Virus record (IMG/VR): IMGVR_UViG_3300037247_000186
Span: 1-47,664 of that record
From: a virus
Length of the DNA stretch: 47,664 nt
Reading direction: 5' to 3' (one strand)
A program made the translations under genes and the position numbers. The stretch's first letter is position 1. Every line of letters starts with the position of its first letter. The notes beneath the pieces were generated by a model. That model was not told where the DNA came from and made no database searches. It saw nothing but the letters and a program-made list of their open reading frames with translations. This document shows positions 38,970-46,665 of the stretch, piece after piece.

Positions 38970-39523
38970 GCGTAAAATTCGGTCCTAGAATTCAACCGGC
39001 GTTTGTTGTAAAGACTGATAGTAAAGATGCTATACTATTTCTTGAATATCTCAAAGAACAGAGAGAATCAGAAGATATAAGATATGAGGCTCATATTCAA
39101 TTCATAGAAAAGCTCGTTAAAAGTTTTAAAGAAGAAGCAGGAATACGTATAGTTTCGGAACATAGACGAGATTATGAACAAAAAGCTGAATATACAAAAG
39201 GAATCAAGTCTATTATAGATAATTTTCAAACTGAATCAAGAGTGCGTCAAGGTGAAATGATCGCGCATCTTGGTACAAATACAAAAGTTATTAATGATAA
39301 TTCAAAAGCTTTAGTAACGATGAGTGAGACTGTAAAATCTTTAGAAGAAGCTAAAGATGATTTAACGATGGTTGTTGAAAGTAATACAAAAGCTCTAGAT
39401 ATAGTAGTACAAATTTTCGAGCAAAAGAAACGAATCCAATTTGTTCTTGCTCCACTTGCCATAGTAATAGGAGTTATCTTGGGATTTTTGGTAGCAGTAA
39501 TAGCACTAAAGGGATGGCAATGA
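38966..39523 (+). CDS. coiled-coil protein with C-terminal membrane span
   Basis: 185 residues. Long charged helix (residues about 18-155) with heptad-like spacing, then a single hydrophobic span (158-181, FVLAPLAIVIGVILGFLVAV) and a tiny tail LKGWQ. No signal peptide. A tail-anchored coiled coil next to three tiny membrane proteins suggests an envelope-related step such as lysis, ejection or superinfection exclusion. Confidence 0.6.
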   Translation: MSVKFGPRIQPAFVVKTDSKDAILFLEYLKEQRESEDIRYEAHIQFIEKLVKSFKEEAGIRIVSEHRRDYEQKAEYTKGIKSIIDNFQTESRVRQGEMIAHLGTNTKVINDNSKALVTMSETVKSLEEAKDDLTMVVESNTKALDIVVQIFEQKKRIQFVLAPLAIVIGVILGFLVAVIALKGWQ

Positions 39524-39873
39524 TTAATACTTCCACAGGCCAATCAATCAGCCCTGCCAGCGCAGAAATTAATGATGCTACAGCAGGAGCAAATACCATT
39601 GTAACTATTACATTGGCAGCACTTGATGGTCATAGACGCATCGCGCATCATATTCAGTGGTCATATAGTGCTGCACCTACTGGTGGTAGACTATTCGTTG
39701 AAGATGGTGTAGGCACCACTATACTAGACGTGGATATCATAGCAGGTGGTCAAGGTAGTATGGATCTGTTTCTACCAGGTAGTATAAATACTGCTCTAGT
39801 ATTCAATTTGGCCGCTGGTAGTGGAGCAATAGTCGGTAAATTAAATTGCCAAACGACTAGGTATTCAGAGTAA
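39520..39873 (+). CDS. small virion beta protein
   Basis: 117 residues from ATG 39520, which overlaps the upstream stop (ATGA); ATG 39514 is an alternative. Strand pattern (NTIVTITLAALDGHRRIAHH, WSYSAAPTGGRLFVEDG, LVFNLAAGSGAIVGKL) of a small beta-sandwich common among phage structural proteins. Stop-start overlap with the next gene is one base. Confidence 0.6.
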   Translation: MINTSTGQSISPASAEINDATAGANTIVTITLAALDGHRRIAHHIQWSYSAAPTGGRLFVEDGVGTTILDVDIIAGGQGSMDLFLPGSINTALVFNLAAGSGAIVGKLNCQTTRYSE

Positions 39874-40100
39874 TGACAACACTAAATAATGGAATGCCTT
39901 TATGGATGAAGTTTATCTCCGCTGTAGGAGTTCCAAGTGCAGGACTTATCTATCTAGTATATTTCTTATCTACTAGTCTCATGGGAACTATTAATAGCCA
40001 TAATGACGATCATGAACATGAAATGGACACATTAATGGTTATCATGAGGCAAGTTTGTGTTAATACTGCTGAAACTTCAGAAATAATAGGGAGAAAATAA
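39873..40100 (+). CDS. small membrane protein with one span and His/Asp/Glu tail
   Basis: 75 residues. Span at about residues 12-32 (MKFISAVGVPSAGLIYLVYFL), then SHNDDHEHEMD, then a helix with one Cys (RQVCVNTAETSEII). The order short N-terminus, span, amphipathic helix is shared with small phage membrane proteins of unsettled role (holin- or spanin-like). First of three consecutive tiny membrane genes. Confidence 0.6.
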   Translation: MTTLNNGMPLWMKFISAVGVPSAGLIYLVYFLSTSLMGTINSHNDDHEHEMDTLMVIMRQVCVNTAETSEIIGRK

Positions 40101-40106
40101 GGTGCT

Positions 40107-40193
40107 ATGAACAGAACTGATTGGTTATGGTTAGCTATAGGGTTTTCGATAGGTCTGGGTGTGGCTACCTTCGTTGTGATCATTTTCAGTTGA
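40107..40193 (+). CDS. 28-residue single-span membrane microprotein
   Basis: ATG 40107 with AAGG 7 nt upstream. MNRTDWLWLAIGFSIGLGVA then TFVVIIFS: almost entirely hydrophobic after a short polar start. Size is that of the smallest phage lysis or toxin-like membrane peptides. Found only by reading the gap between larger genes. Confidence 0.5.
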   Translation: MNRTDWLWLAIGFSIGLGVATFVVIIFS

Positions 40194-40200
40194 GGTTCAA

Positions 40201-40284
40201 ATGAGGGAGTTAATAATCACAGTATCATTACTCTCATTGGGTGGAGGGCTCTTTTATTTAGTAGGGTTCTTTGGATTGTTATAA
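40201..40284 (+). CDS. 27-residue single-span membrane microprotein
   Basis: ATG 40201 with GAGG 6 nt upstream. MRELIITVSLLSLGGGLFYL then VGFFGLL. Gly-rich hydrophobic span, 7 nt after the preceding microprotein. Two tiny membrane genes in tandem, each with its own ribosome site, argue against chance. Confidence 0.5.
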   Translation: MRELIITVSLLSLGGGLFYLVGFFGLL

Positions 40285-40285
40285 T

Positions 40286-40471
40286 ATGTCTAAGCCAGAA
40301 TATATAGTAGAGATTCTTATTTGTAATTACGAAGATGATCAGAATTGGAAGGCAAATGGAAGGGTGTTATCTAGTTTCTATACTAAAGAAGAAGCAGATG
40401 AACTTGCTGATCGTCTTGTCATTGAAGCTAGTAATATTTTAGTAGAGAAATATGGCAACACGCACAAATGA
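40286..40471 (+). CDS. small hypothetical protein before terL
   Basis: 61 residues from ATG 40286 (TTG 40271 would run into the microprotein). Strand, acidic turn and helix (ILICNYEDDQNWKANGRVLS, then EEADELADRLVIEASNIL). Overlaps the terminase start by 20 nt. Confidence 0.55.
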   Translation: MSKPEYIVEILICNYEDDQNWKANGRVLSSFYTKEEADELADRLVIEASNILVEKYGNTHK

Positions 40472-42119
40472 CAACGAATGGAAACCTACTCCTAAACAGA
40501 GTTTATTTCTATCCATACCAAACTCTATTAAGGAAGCTTTCTATGCTGGTGCTCTTGGAGCAGGTAAAACAGACGTTCTATTAGTATGTCCGATACTAAA
40601 TAAATGGCATGAGGACAGAGATTTTAAAGGTATATTCTTACGGCGAACATTTCCAGAGTTGAAGAATGAGGTTATACCTAGATCCAAGAAATTATTTCCC
40701 CTAGTTGGTGGTAAGTATAATACTACTGATAAGATTTGGGACTTTTCTAGGGCATCGGGATTAAATAGATCGAAGAGTCCACAGGGAGCAGGAGCACTAT
40801 TCTTTTTCGCGCATTGTGAGAATGAAGATGATGTCCACATGTATGATTCTATGCAGCCTAATTACGCTGCATTTGACGAATTAACATCGTTTACTGAATG
40901 GCAGTATCTTTACATAGTATTAGAGAGGGTTAGAAAAAAGAAGTATTCCAATCTGCCAATGATTTCCAGGAGTGCTTCTAATCCTGGTAATACTGGACAT
41001 AATTGGGTTAGAAAACGCTTCATCGACCCTCACCCTGAAGGTGGAGTAAGATTAAGGGGTCCATCTGGTATTCAGAGAATATTTATTCCAGCGAATATTT
41101 ATGATAATCCTCATATAGATCCTGAATATATAAAATCATTGGAGGCTCTACCTGAAGCAGAGAAACAAGCTAAACTCTATGGACGTTGGGATGCATATGA
41201 AGGATCAGTCTTTGAGGAATTTAGAGATAAACATTATCCAGATGAGCCAGATAATGCTTTGCATGTTATTGACTCATTTGATATTCCAGATTGGTGGCCT
41301 CGTATTGTTGTAGGAGATTGGGGTTATGCAGCTATGACATGGATAGGTCATGCTGCGATATCTCCTGAAAGAAGAGTTATTCTTTATAGGGAACAGACTT
41401 TTGGTGATGGAAAAAGTAAGAGAGTTAAAATTGAAGAATGGGCACCTTATGTTAAGCAATATATAGATAAGGAGCATCCCAGGGTTGTTAAATTCTGTAA
41501 GAGTGCTGGACAAGATAGAGGACAGGAATTAACGATTCAACAACAATTATCAAATGCATTAGGTGTTCCTATTGAGCTAACTAGTAATTCACCTGGATCG
41601 CGTGTTGCGGGCAAAGCTTTATTACATGAATATCTTAGATGGAGGCCAAAGCATATTCCTGAAGTTGATGTTGGAACTTATGATGACGAATATGCCATGT
41701 GGATTCTCCGTAATCGTCCACCAAGAGAATATAAGGCTTATATAGCTACATTTAATGAATCTGAACCTGAGAAGAATTTACCTAAGCTGCTTATATTCAA
41801 AGATTGTAATGAGGAAAAAGATAAGCCTGAAGTTGTCAATGCTATTAAGGCATGTGTGTATGACAAGGTTAAGGTTGAAGATGTTGCAGAATTCAATGGT
41901 GATGATCCTTACGATGGAATTCGATACCTTATAGATAGTGTTGAAAGATACTTTGATGAAGCTAAGGAAGAATTTACTAAAGTTCAGAAGCAAGAAGAGT
42001 TAGTCCAAACTTTGGAAAAGAATAGTGACTGGACGGCTTTCTACAGAGAAATGCGTAAGACAGAATCTGGTGAGAATGCTATTCGGCCTGTAAGTAGGTA
42101 TCATCATGGAGCTAGGTGA
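40452..42119 (+). CDS. terL: terminase large subunit
   Basis: 555 residues. Walker A AGALGAGKT at 32-40, Walker B YAAFDE at 138-143, coupling-type SNPGNTGHNW near 176-185, and the nuclease domain opening VVGDWG with D289. ATPase plus RNase-H-fold nuclease is the full architecture of a packaging motor. It cuts concatemers and pumps DNA through the portal encoded 1.1 kb downstream. Length fits the large-subunit class. Confidence 0.92.
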   Translation: MATRTNDNEWKPTPKQSLFLSIPNSIKEAFYAGALGAGKTDVLLVCPILNKWHEDRDFKGIFLRRTFPELKNEVIPRSKKLFPLVGGKYNTTDKIWDFSRASGLNRSKSPQGAGALFFFAHCENEDDVHMYDSMQPNYAAFDELTSFTEWQYLYIVLERVRKKKYSNLPMISRSASNPGNTGHNWVRKRFIDPHPEGGVRLRGPSGIQRIFIPANIYDNPHIDPEYIKSLEALPEAEKQAKLYGRWDAYEGSVFEEFRDKHYPDEPDNALHVIDSFDIPDWWPRIVVGDWGYAAMTWIGHAAISPERRVILYREQTFGDGKSKRVKIEEWAPYVKQYIDKEHPRVVKFCKSAGQDRGQELTIQQQLSNALGVPIELTSNSPGSRVAGKALLHEYLRWRPKHIPEVDVGTYDDEYAMWILRNRPPREYKAYIATFNESEPEKNLPKLLIFKDCNEEKDKPEVVNAIKACVYDKVKVEDVAEFNGDDPYDGIRYLIDSVERYFDEAKEEFTKVQKQEELVQTLEKNSDWTAFYREMRKTESGENAIRPVSRYHHGAR

Positions 42120-42122
42120 TTT

Positions 42123-42497
42123 ATGTTTCATTGGTTACATAGAATTCTTCGGCCTCACTGCGATCGCTGTCTAGAAGAGAAGCGTGAGAAGGATAAGTGT
42201 TCTACTTGTGAAGTTTTACAGAGTCAGTTAGAATTAGCTAATTCTGAAAAGAAACTTCTCCTCACTACTATTAAGGAGATGAATAGTCCTACTCCCATAG
42301 TCAGACCAGAAATTCCTGCTGATATTAAGCCTATTATCACTAATGTTTCTTGGCAGATAAGAAAGAGAGAATTAGAAGCTGAAAGTAGGGAGGAAGCTAG
42401 ATTGCTTAGAGCTAAAGCTAAGGAGTTGGGTGGGAAAGATGATGGAGAAGTATCTAAATTAGAAAAAGAATTAGGGGTTGCTGATGGGTCAAAGTGA
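42123..42497 (+). CDS. conserved protein between terminase and portal, zinc knuckle plus helix
   Basis: 124 residues. CDRC and CSTC within the first 30 residues, then a coiled helix (LQSQLELANSEKKLLLTTIK) and a charged helical tail. Small proteins of this kind often lie between terL and portal in phages of this type. Role unknown; overlaps the next gene by 14 nt. Confidence 0.6.
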   Translation: MFHWLHRILRPHCDRCLEEKREKDKCSTCEVLQSQLELANSEKKLLLTTIKEMNSPTPIVRPEIPADIKPIITNVSWQIRKRELEAESREEARLLRAKAKELGGKDDGEVSKLEKELGVADGSK

Positions 42498-42816
42498 TAG
42501 AGCTGAAGATTTTATCCGGGCAGGGGGGCCTAGTTTCACCAGTATTAGAGATCCTGTTTTTGCGAAATGGCTTGCAAATATAGGTGGTGGGGCTATACCG
42601 GGTGGTAGGACTGCGCAGTCAATAAGTGGAGGAGCCCCTCGTAGTAAGACTTCACAAGTACAAGATTTAGCTAGCAGAGGTTCTGGTAAAGCTCGTAAAG
42701 GTCAAGGTGGGGGAACTGGTAGGACCGATTTTCAGGGAACTAAGCGTTCTCCCACTTTTAGAATCGGTGGTTCACCAGGTTTATCACCTAATCGTTATGG
42801 TGGTGGGGTTGGATAA
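42484..42816 (+). CDS. Gly/Ser-rich low-complexity protein
   Basis: 110 residues from ATG 42484, with AGGGG 7 nt upstream. Residues about 35-110 are Gly/Ser/Arg/Lys-rich and probably disordered (RGSGKARKGQGGGTGRTDF). Basic overall. May be an assembly or DNA-interacting factor near the portal. One-base overlap with the next ATG. Confidence 0.55.
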   Translation: MGQSDRAEDFIRAGGPSFTSIRDPVFAKWLANIGGGAIPGGRTAQSISGGAPRSKTSQVQDLASRGSGKARKGQGGGTGRTDFQGTKRSPTFRIGGSPGLSPNRYGGGVG

Positions 42817-42989
42817 TGCCAGCAGAATCAGGTAAACAGTATCGTTTTATGCAATTGATGGTGCATGGTAAAAAGAAGAAAGGTAAGGGTGTTGGTCCAT
42901 CTCCAGAAGTAGCTAAGGAGATGATAGAAAAGACTCCAGCACATAAACGATCTAAATGGTCTAAGAAGTCTCATAATCCTGGTTACTAA
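42816..42989 (+). CDS. 57-residue Lys-rich protein (DUF3008-like)
   Basis: MPAESGKQYRFMQLMVHGKK, then KKGKGVGPSPEVAKEMIEKT and HKRSKWSKKSHNPGY. The start MPA-x-SxKQ-x-R/K-FM with a Lys-rich middle and SPEVAKEM is the pattern of a small phage protein family often found near portal genes. Start overlaps the upstream TAA (TAATG); the next ATG is one nt behind its stop. Too short for the usual gene-length filters. Confidence 0.7.
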   Translation: MPAESGKQYRFMQLMVHGKKKKGKGVGPSPEVAKEMIEKTPAHKRSKWSKKSHNPGY

Positions 42990-42990
42990 A

Positions 42991-43227
42991 ATGAAACATG
43001 CTATTTTACGAGTTAGTTCCTACATACTTCTAGAGCTATGTAAGAATGGTGCAGAGAAAACCAGAATAGTTAAAAATGAATTGCCTCAAGATGCCAAGTT
43101 CATTAGAGCAGGACATGACCAATCTGGTGACATGTTTTTGGTAATTGAATCAGAGTCATTTAGGGAACTGAAAGATGGAGATGAGATTCCTATTTTAGAA
43201 AATCCTCTCTTCGAGCGTGTTTACTGA
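42991..43227 (+). CDS. small hypothetical protein before the portal
   Basis: 78 residues, strands and a helix (LPQDAKFIRAGHDQSGDMFL, VIESESFRELKDGDEIPI). Last base overlaps the portal ATG. No family recognised. Confidence 0.6.
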   Translation: MKHAILRVSSYILLELCKNGAEKTRIVKNELPQDAKFIRAGHDQSGDMFLVIESESFRELKDGDEIPILENPLFERVY

Positions 43228-45446
43228 TGCCTCATAAAGTAGACGAAGAAATTCGTATTGATTTGAAGGCAGTTGTTGATCACTTTGATCAAGAGGATAG
43301 GGCTGTCCGTGATAGACAGATACGTCTCTGGCGTCGATTAAAGTTATATTGGGATGGTTTTGATAATGTATGGTGGAGTGAAGTCGCGCATGATTGGCGA
43401 ATATTTGATAATGTTAATACAGAGGGTGAATACAATAATGATTACTATGATAAACCAGTAAATGTATTCCGCGCGTATCTAGAGTCTATTATTGCTGCGC
43501 TTTCAATTATTATTCCACCAATAAAGTGTATTCCTGATGATGCCAAGAATCCCAATGACTTGTCTACAGCTAAAGCAGGGGATAGAATTGCAGAACTCGT
43601 TTATAAGCATAATGATGTTTCTCTACTTTGGCTTCATGCTCTTTATGTATACGTTACCGAAGGTTTAATTGCTTGTTATAATTATACTAAGAAAGATGAA
43701 GAGTTTGGAACATATAAGAAGCATAATTATGAGGAAGTAGATGAGGAACATTATAACTGCCCTACCTGTAATTTAGAACTAGATGAACTCTTCGCTGGTA
43801 TTAATCCAGACGAATATGATCCACAGCCCTTAAATTGCCCTGGATGTGAAAATGAAATAGATCCTTCATTACAGAAAACCCCACTAACTGTTACAAGACT
43901 TGCTGGCATAATAGATGAGCCTAAATCTCGCCAAATAATGGAAGTATATGGCGGGCTATATGTGAAGGTTCCTAACTATGCTATAACACAAAAACAGTGC
44001 CCCTATCTATTCTTTTCATATGAGGAACATTACTCCATCGTAATGCAGAGATTTCCTGATCTGAGAGAGGGTTGGGATTGGCAGTCCAAAACAGGTTATG
44101 ATGCTGGTGGAATATATGATCCTTATGAAAGATGGGGAAGGTTAAATCCTCAATATCAGAATGAGTATCCCACTGAAGTAACTACTGTTAGATGTTGTTG
44201 GTTACGTCCTGCTTCCTTCAATGTTCTGGATGAAGAAAAAGCAGATAGACTGAAAAAAGAATTTCCTAATGGTGCAAGGATAATACTAGCTAATGAAGAG
44301 ATTGCAGAAGATCCAGTCGGTGAGTGTCTTGACGATCATTGGACTCTTACGAAGAATCCTCTTTCGGATCATTTGCATCATGATCCGCTTGGCCTCTTGC
44401 TCACGTCTATCCAAGATATTACCAATGAGTTGGTATCGCTTGTCTTACAAACTATCGAGCATGGTATATCTCAAACTTTTGCAGATCCCTCGGTCCTAAA
44501 CTTCGATCAATACAGACAGACTGAAGTATCACCCGGTTCTATATATCCTGTAAGACCCCAAGGTGGAAAGAATGTTGGTGAAGCATTTTTTGAGACTAAA
44601 ACAGCTACTCTATCACGAGAAGTAATGCCCTTTGGTAGAGAAATACAGAACTATGGTCAGTTAGTTTCAGGTGCGCTTCCAAGTTTATTTGGTGGTTCAA
44701 TGCCGGGTAGTGGTGAAACTGCCGCACAATATTCAATGAGTCGCGCACAGGCTCAACAGAGATTAGGCACTACCTGGAAGATGTTGATTATTTGGTGGAA
44801 AACAATATTCAGTAAAGTTATACCTGCTTATATAAAGAGTGTTGAGGAGGATGAAGTATTTGTTAAAGAAAATTCAGTAGGTAATTTTATAAACGTAGTT
44901 ATTCGTAAGGCAGAATTACAGGGTAAGATAGGTAGAATTGAATTAGAAGCCGATGAAAATCTACCTACTACATGGACGCAGATGAAGGACGTTATAATGC
45001 GTCTTATGGAACTTAATAATCCTACAATTCTAGAAGCTTTAACTTCTCCTGAGAATTTACCCTTTATTTCTCAAGCTATTGGGTTAAATCAATTCGTCAT
45101 TCCAGGTGAGGCAGATAGATTAAAGCAGTATGAAGAAATCAATCTGCTAATTAATTCAGAACCACTACCTACTGAGATTCCTGATCCGGTAACTGGACAG
45201 GCTATACCTATAGAAATTCCATCTGTTGAGATTGATCCAGATGTGGATAATAATGCCGTTCAAGCAGAAATTTGTAGATCGTGGTTAATTTCTGAGGAGG
45301 GACAATTAGCTAAGCAAGAAAGTCCTTTGGGATATAAGAATGTTCTGTTACACATGAAAATGCATATGCAAATTGTAATACAACAACAAATGGCGCAACT
45401 CCCACAACCTGGAAGTGAAGGGGCGCCCACAGAGGAGACAGTATAA
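43227..45446 (+). CDS. portal protein (large podovirus type) with zinc-ribbon insert
   Basis: 739 residues, the size of P22-type portals. Follows terminase and precedes an acidic scaffold. N-terminal helices with Trp clusters (RLKLYWDGFDNVWWSEVAHDW), a long central helix region (SIQDITNELVSLVLQTIEHG) and the patch SGALPSLFGGSMPGSGETAA match podovirus portals; the C-terminus is helical and Gln/Pro-rich. An insert with CPTC (178-181) and CPGC (204-207) forms a zinc ribbon, not part of the basic portal fold. The dodecameric portal is the DNA channel of the head. Confidence 0.85.
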   Translation: MPHKVDEEIRIDLKAVVDHFDQEDRAVRDRQIRLWRRLKLYWDGFDNVWWSEVAHDWRIFDNVNTEGEYNNDYYDKPVNVFRAYLESIIAALSIIIPPIKCIPDDAKNPNDLSTAKAGDRIAELVYKHNDVSLLWLHALYVYVTEGLIACYNYTKKDEEFGTYKKHNYEEVDEEHYNCPTCNLELDELFAGINPDEYDPQPLNCPGCENEIDPSLQKTPLTVTRLAGIIDEPKSRQIMEVYGGLYVKVPNYAITQKQCPYLFFSYEEHYSIVMQRFPDLREGWDWQSKTGYDAGGIYDPYERWGRLNPQYQNEYPTEVTTVRCCWLRPASFNVLDEEKADRLKKEFPNGARIILANEEIAEDPVGECLDDHWTLTKNPLSDHLHHDPLGLLLTSIQDITNELVSLVLQTIEHGISQTFADPSVLNFDQYRQTEVSPGSIYPVRPQGGKNVGEAFFETKTATLSREVMPFGREIQNYGQLVSGALPSLFGGSMPGSGETAAQYSMSRAQAQQRLGTTWKMLIIWWKTIFSKVIPAYIKSVEEDEVFVKENSVGNFINVVIRKAELQGKIGRIELEADENLPTTWTQMKDVIMRLMELNNPTILEALTSPENLPFISQAIGLNQFVIPGEADRLKQYEEINLLINSEPLPTEIPDPVTGQAIPIEIPSVEIDPDVDNNAVQAEICRSWLISEEGQLAKQESPLGYKNVLLHMKMHMQIVIQQQMAQLPQPGSEGAPTEETV

Positions 45447-46657
45447 TGGCAGAAGAATTATCGTCTGGTACTATTCAAGATGGAGAACTTACTAAAGATC
45501 AGATTCTCGATCTTTTAGGAGATGATGATCCTGGTAAGGAAGATGAGGAAAAGGAAGTAGAGAAAGAGGAGGAAAAGAAGGAGGAAAAAGAAGTAAAGGA
45601 AGAGAAAGATGAAGAGAAGGATGAGAAAGAAATTGAGTTAAAGGATGAGGAGGATGATGAGGATAAGGAGCCAAAAGATGATGATCTCATCACTCCTGTT
45701 AGGCGACAAGAAATATTAGCTAAGTATCCTAAAGTATTTAAAGATTTTCCTTATCTTGAAAAGGCATTTTATAGGGATAAAGATTATACAGAATTATTTG
45801 GAACGGTAGATGATGCAAAAGAAGCTTCTGAGAAGGCAGGAACATTAGATAATTATGAGCAGGAGTTAATGGATGGTAGTACAGTATCCATTCTTACTGC
45901 TGTTAAAGAAAGTGATCCAGAAGCTTTCAATAAAATTGCGGACACCTATCTTGAAACTTTAAGTAGGATTGACACTAAAGCCTACCAGCATGTTGTTAGT
46001 GGGATGGTCAACAAGCTCATTACGGGTATGGCAGGTGAAGCCAAAAGAGTTGATAACAAGCAACTACAAGCTGCGGCTCAATTAGTCAATCAATTTGTGT
46101 TTGGAACTTCTGATTTCAAGGCTACAGAACGACTAACTAGAGATCCTGATGAGGGAGATAGTAAGTTAGCTAGAGAAAGAAGAGAGTTTAATGCACAAAG
46201 ATTTGAAACTGTTCGTGATGATTTGTCAACTCGAATAGGTAATCAACTAAAGTCCACTATTTCGGGATATATTGATCCCAAAGAGGTAATGACTTCTTAT
46301 GTGAGGAGAAATGCTATCAGGGATTCAATGGAACAGGTAGAAAGTGCAATCGATCAAGATGATAGGTTTGGTAAGATTCTTGATGGATTATGGAAAAAAG
46401 CTGCTGCGGCTAATTATTCTCCAGCCACAGTAAGTAAGATTCGTTCAACATACTTGTCTAAAGCTAAGACTCTATTACCATCTGTGATTAGAAAATCCCG
46501 AGACGAAGCCCTAAAGGGATTGGGGAAAAGATCAAGTGGTGATAAATCTCGAAGCTCAGAAACTGGGGAGAGACGGCTCCCAGGCGATAGACCGTCCACA
46601 AAAGGAAACTCAAAAGATGGAAGGGGAATGTCAACCTTAGACTTTTTTAATGAATAG
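45446..46657 (+). CDS. scaffolding protein
   Basis: 403 residues. Residues about 28-85 are an extreme Glu/Lys/Asp run (EEKKEEKEVKEEKDEEKDEK and similar), then helical body and a basic C-terminal end (RKSRDEALKGLGKRSSGD). Between portal and capsid this composition and place define a scaffold, which guides procapsid assembly and leaves the head. ORFs on the other strand within this stretch are mirror artefacts of the repeat-like coding. Confidence 0.8.
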   Translation: MAEELSSGTIQDGELTKDQILDLLGDDDPGKEDEEKEVEKEEEKKEEKEVKEEKDEEKDEKEIELKDEEDDEDKEPKDDDLITPVRRQEILAKYPKVFKDFPYLEKAFYRDKDYTELFGTVDDAKEASEKAGTLDNYEQELMDGSTVSILTAVKESDPEAFNKIADTYLETLSRIDTKAYQHVVSGMVNKLITGMAGEAKRVDNKQLQAAAQLVNQFVFGTSDFKATERLTRDPDEGDSKLARERREFNAQRFETVRDDLSTRIGNQLKSTISGYIDPKEVMTSYVRRNAIRDSMEQVESAIDQDDRFGKILDGLWKKAAAANYSPATVSKIRSTYLSKAKTLLPSVIRKSRDEALKGLGKRSSGDKSRSSETGERRLPGDRPSTKGNSKDGRGMSTLDFFNE

Positions 46658-46665
46658 GATCTAAA

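Noticed and set aside
45492-45693. Ser- and Pro-rich minus-strand ORFs
   Set aside because: Mirror images of the Glu/Lys/Asp-rich stretch of the scaffold gene.
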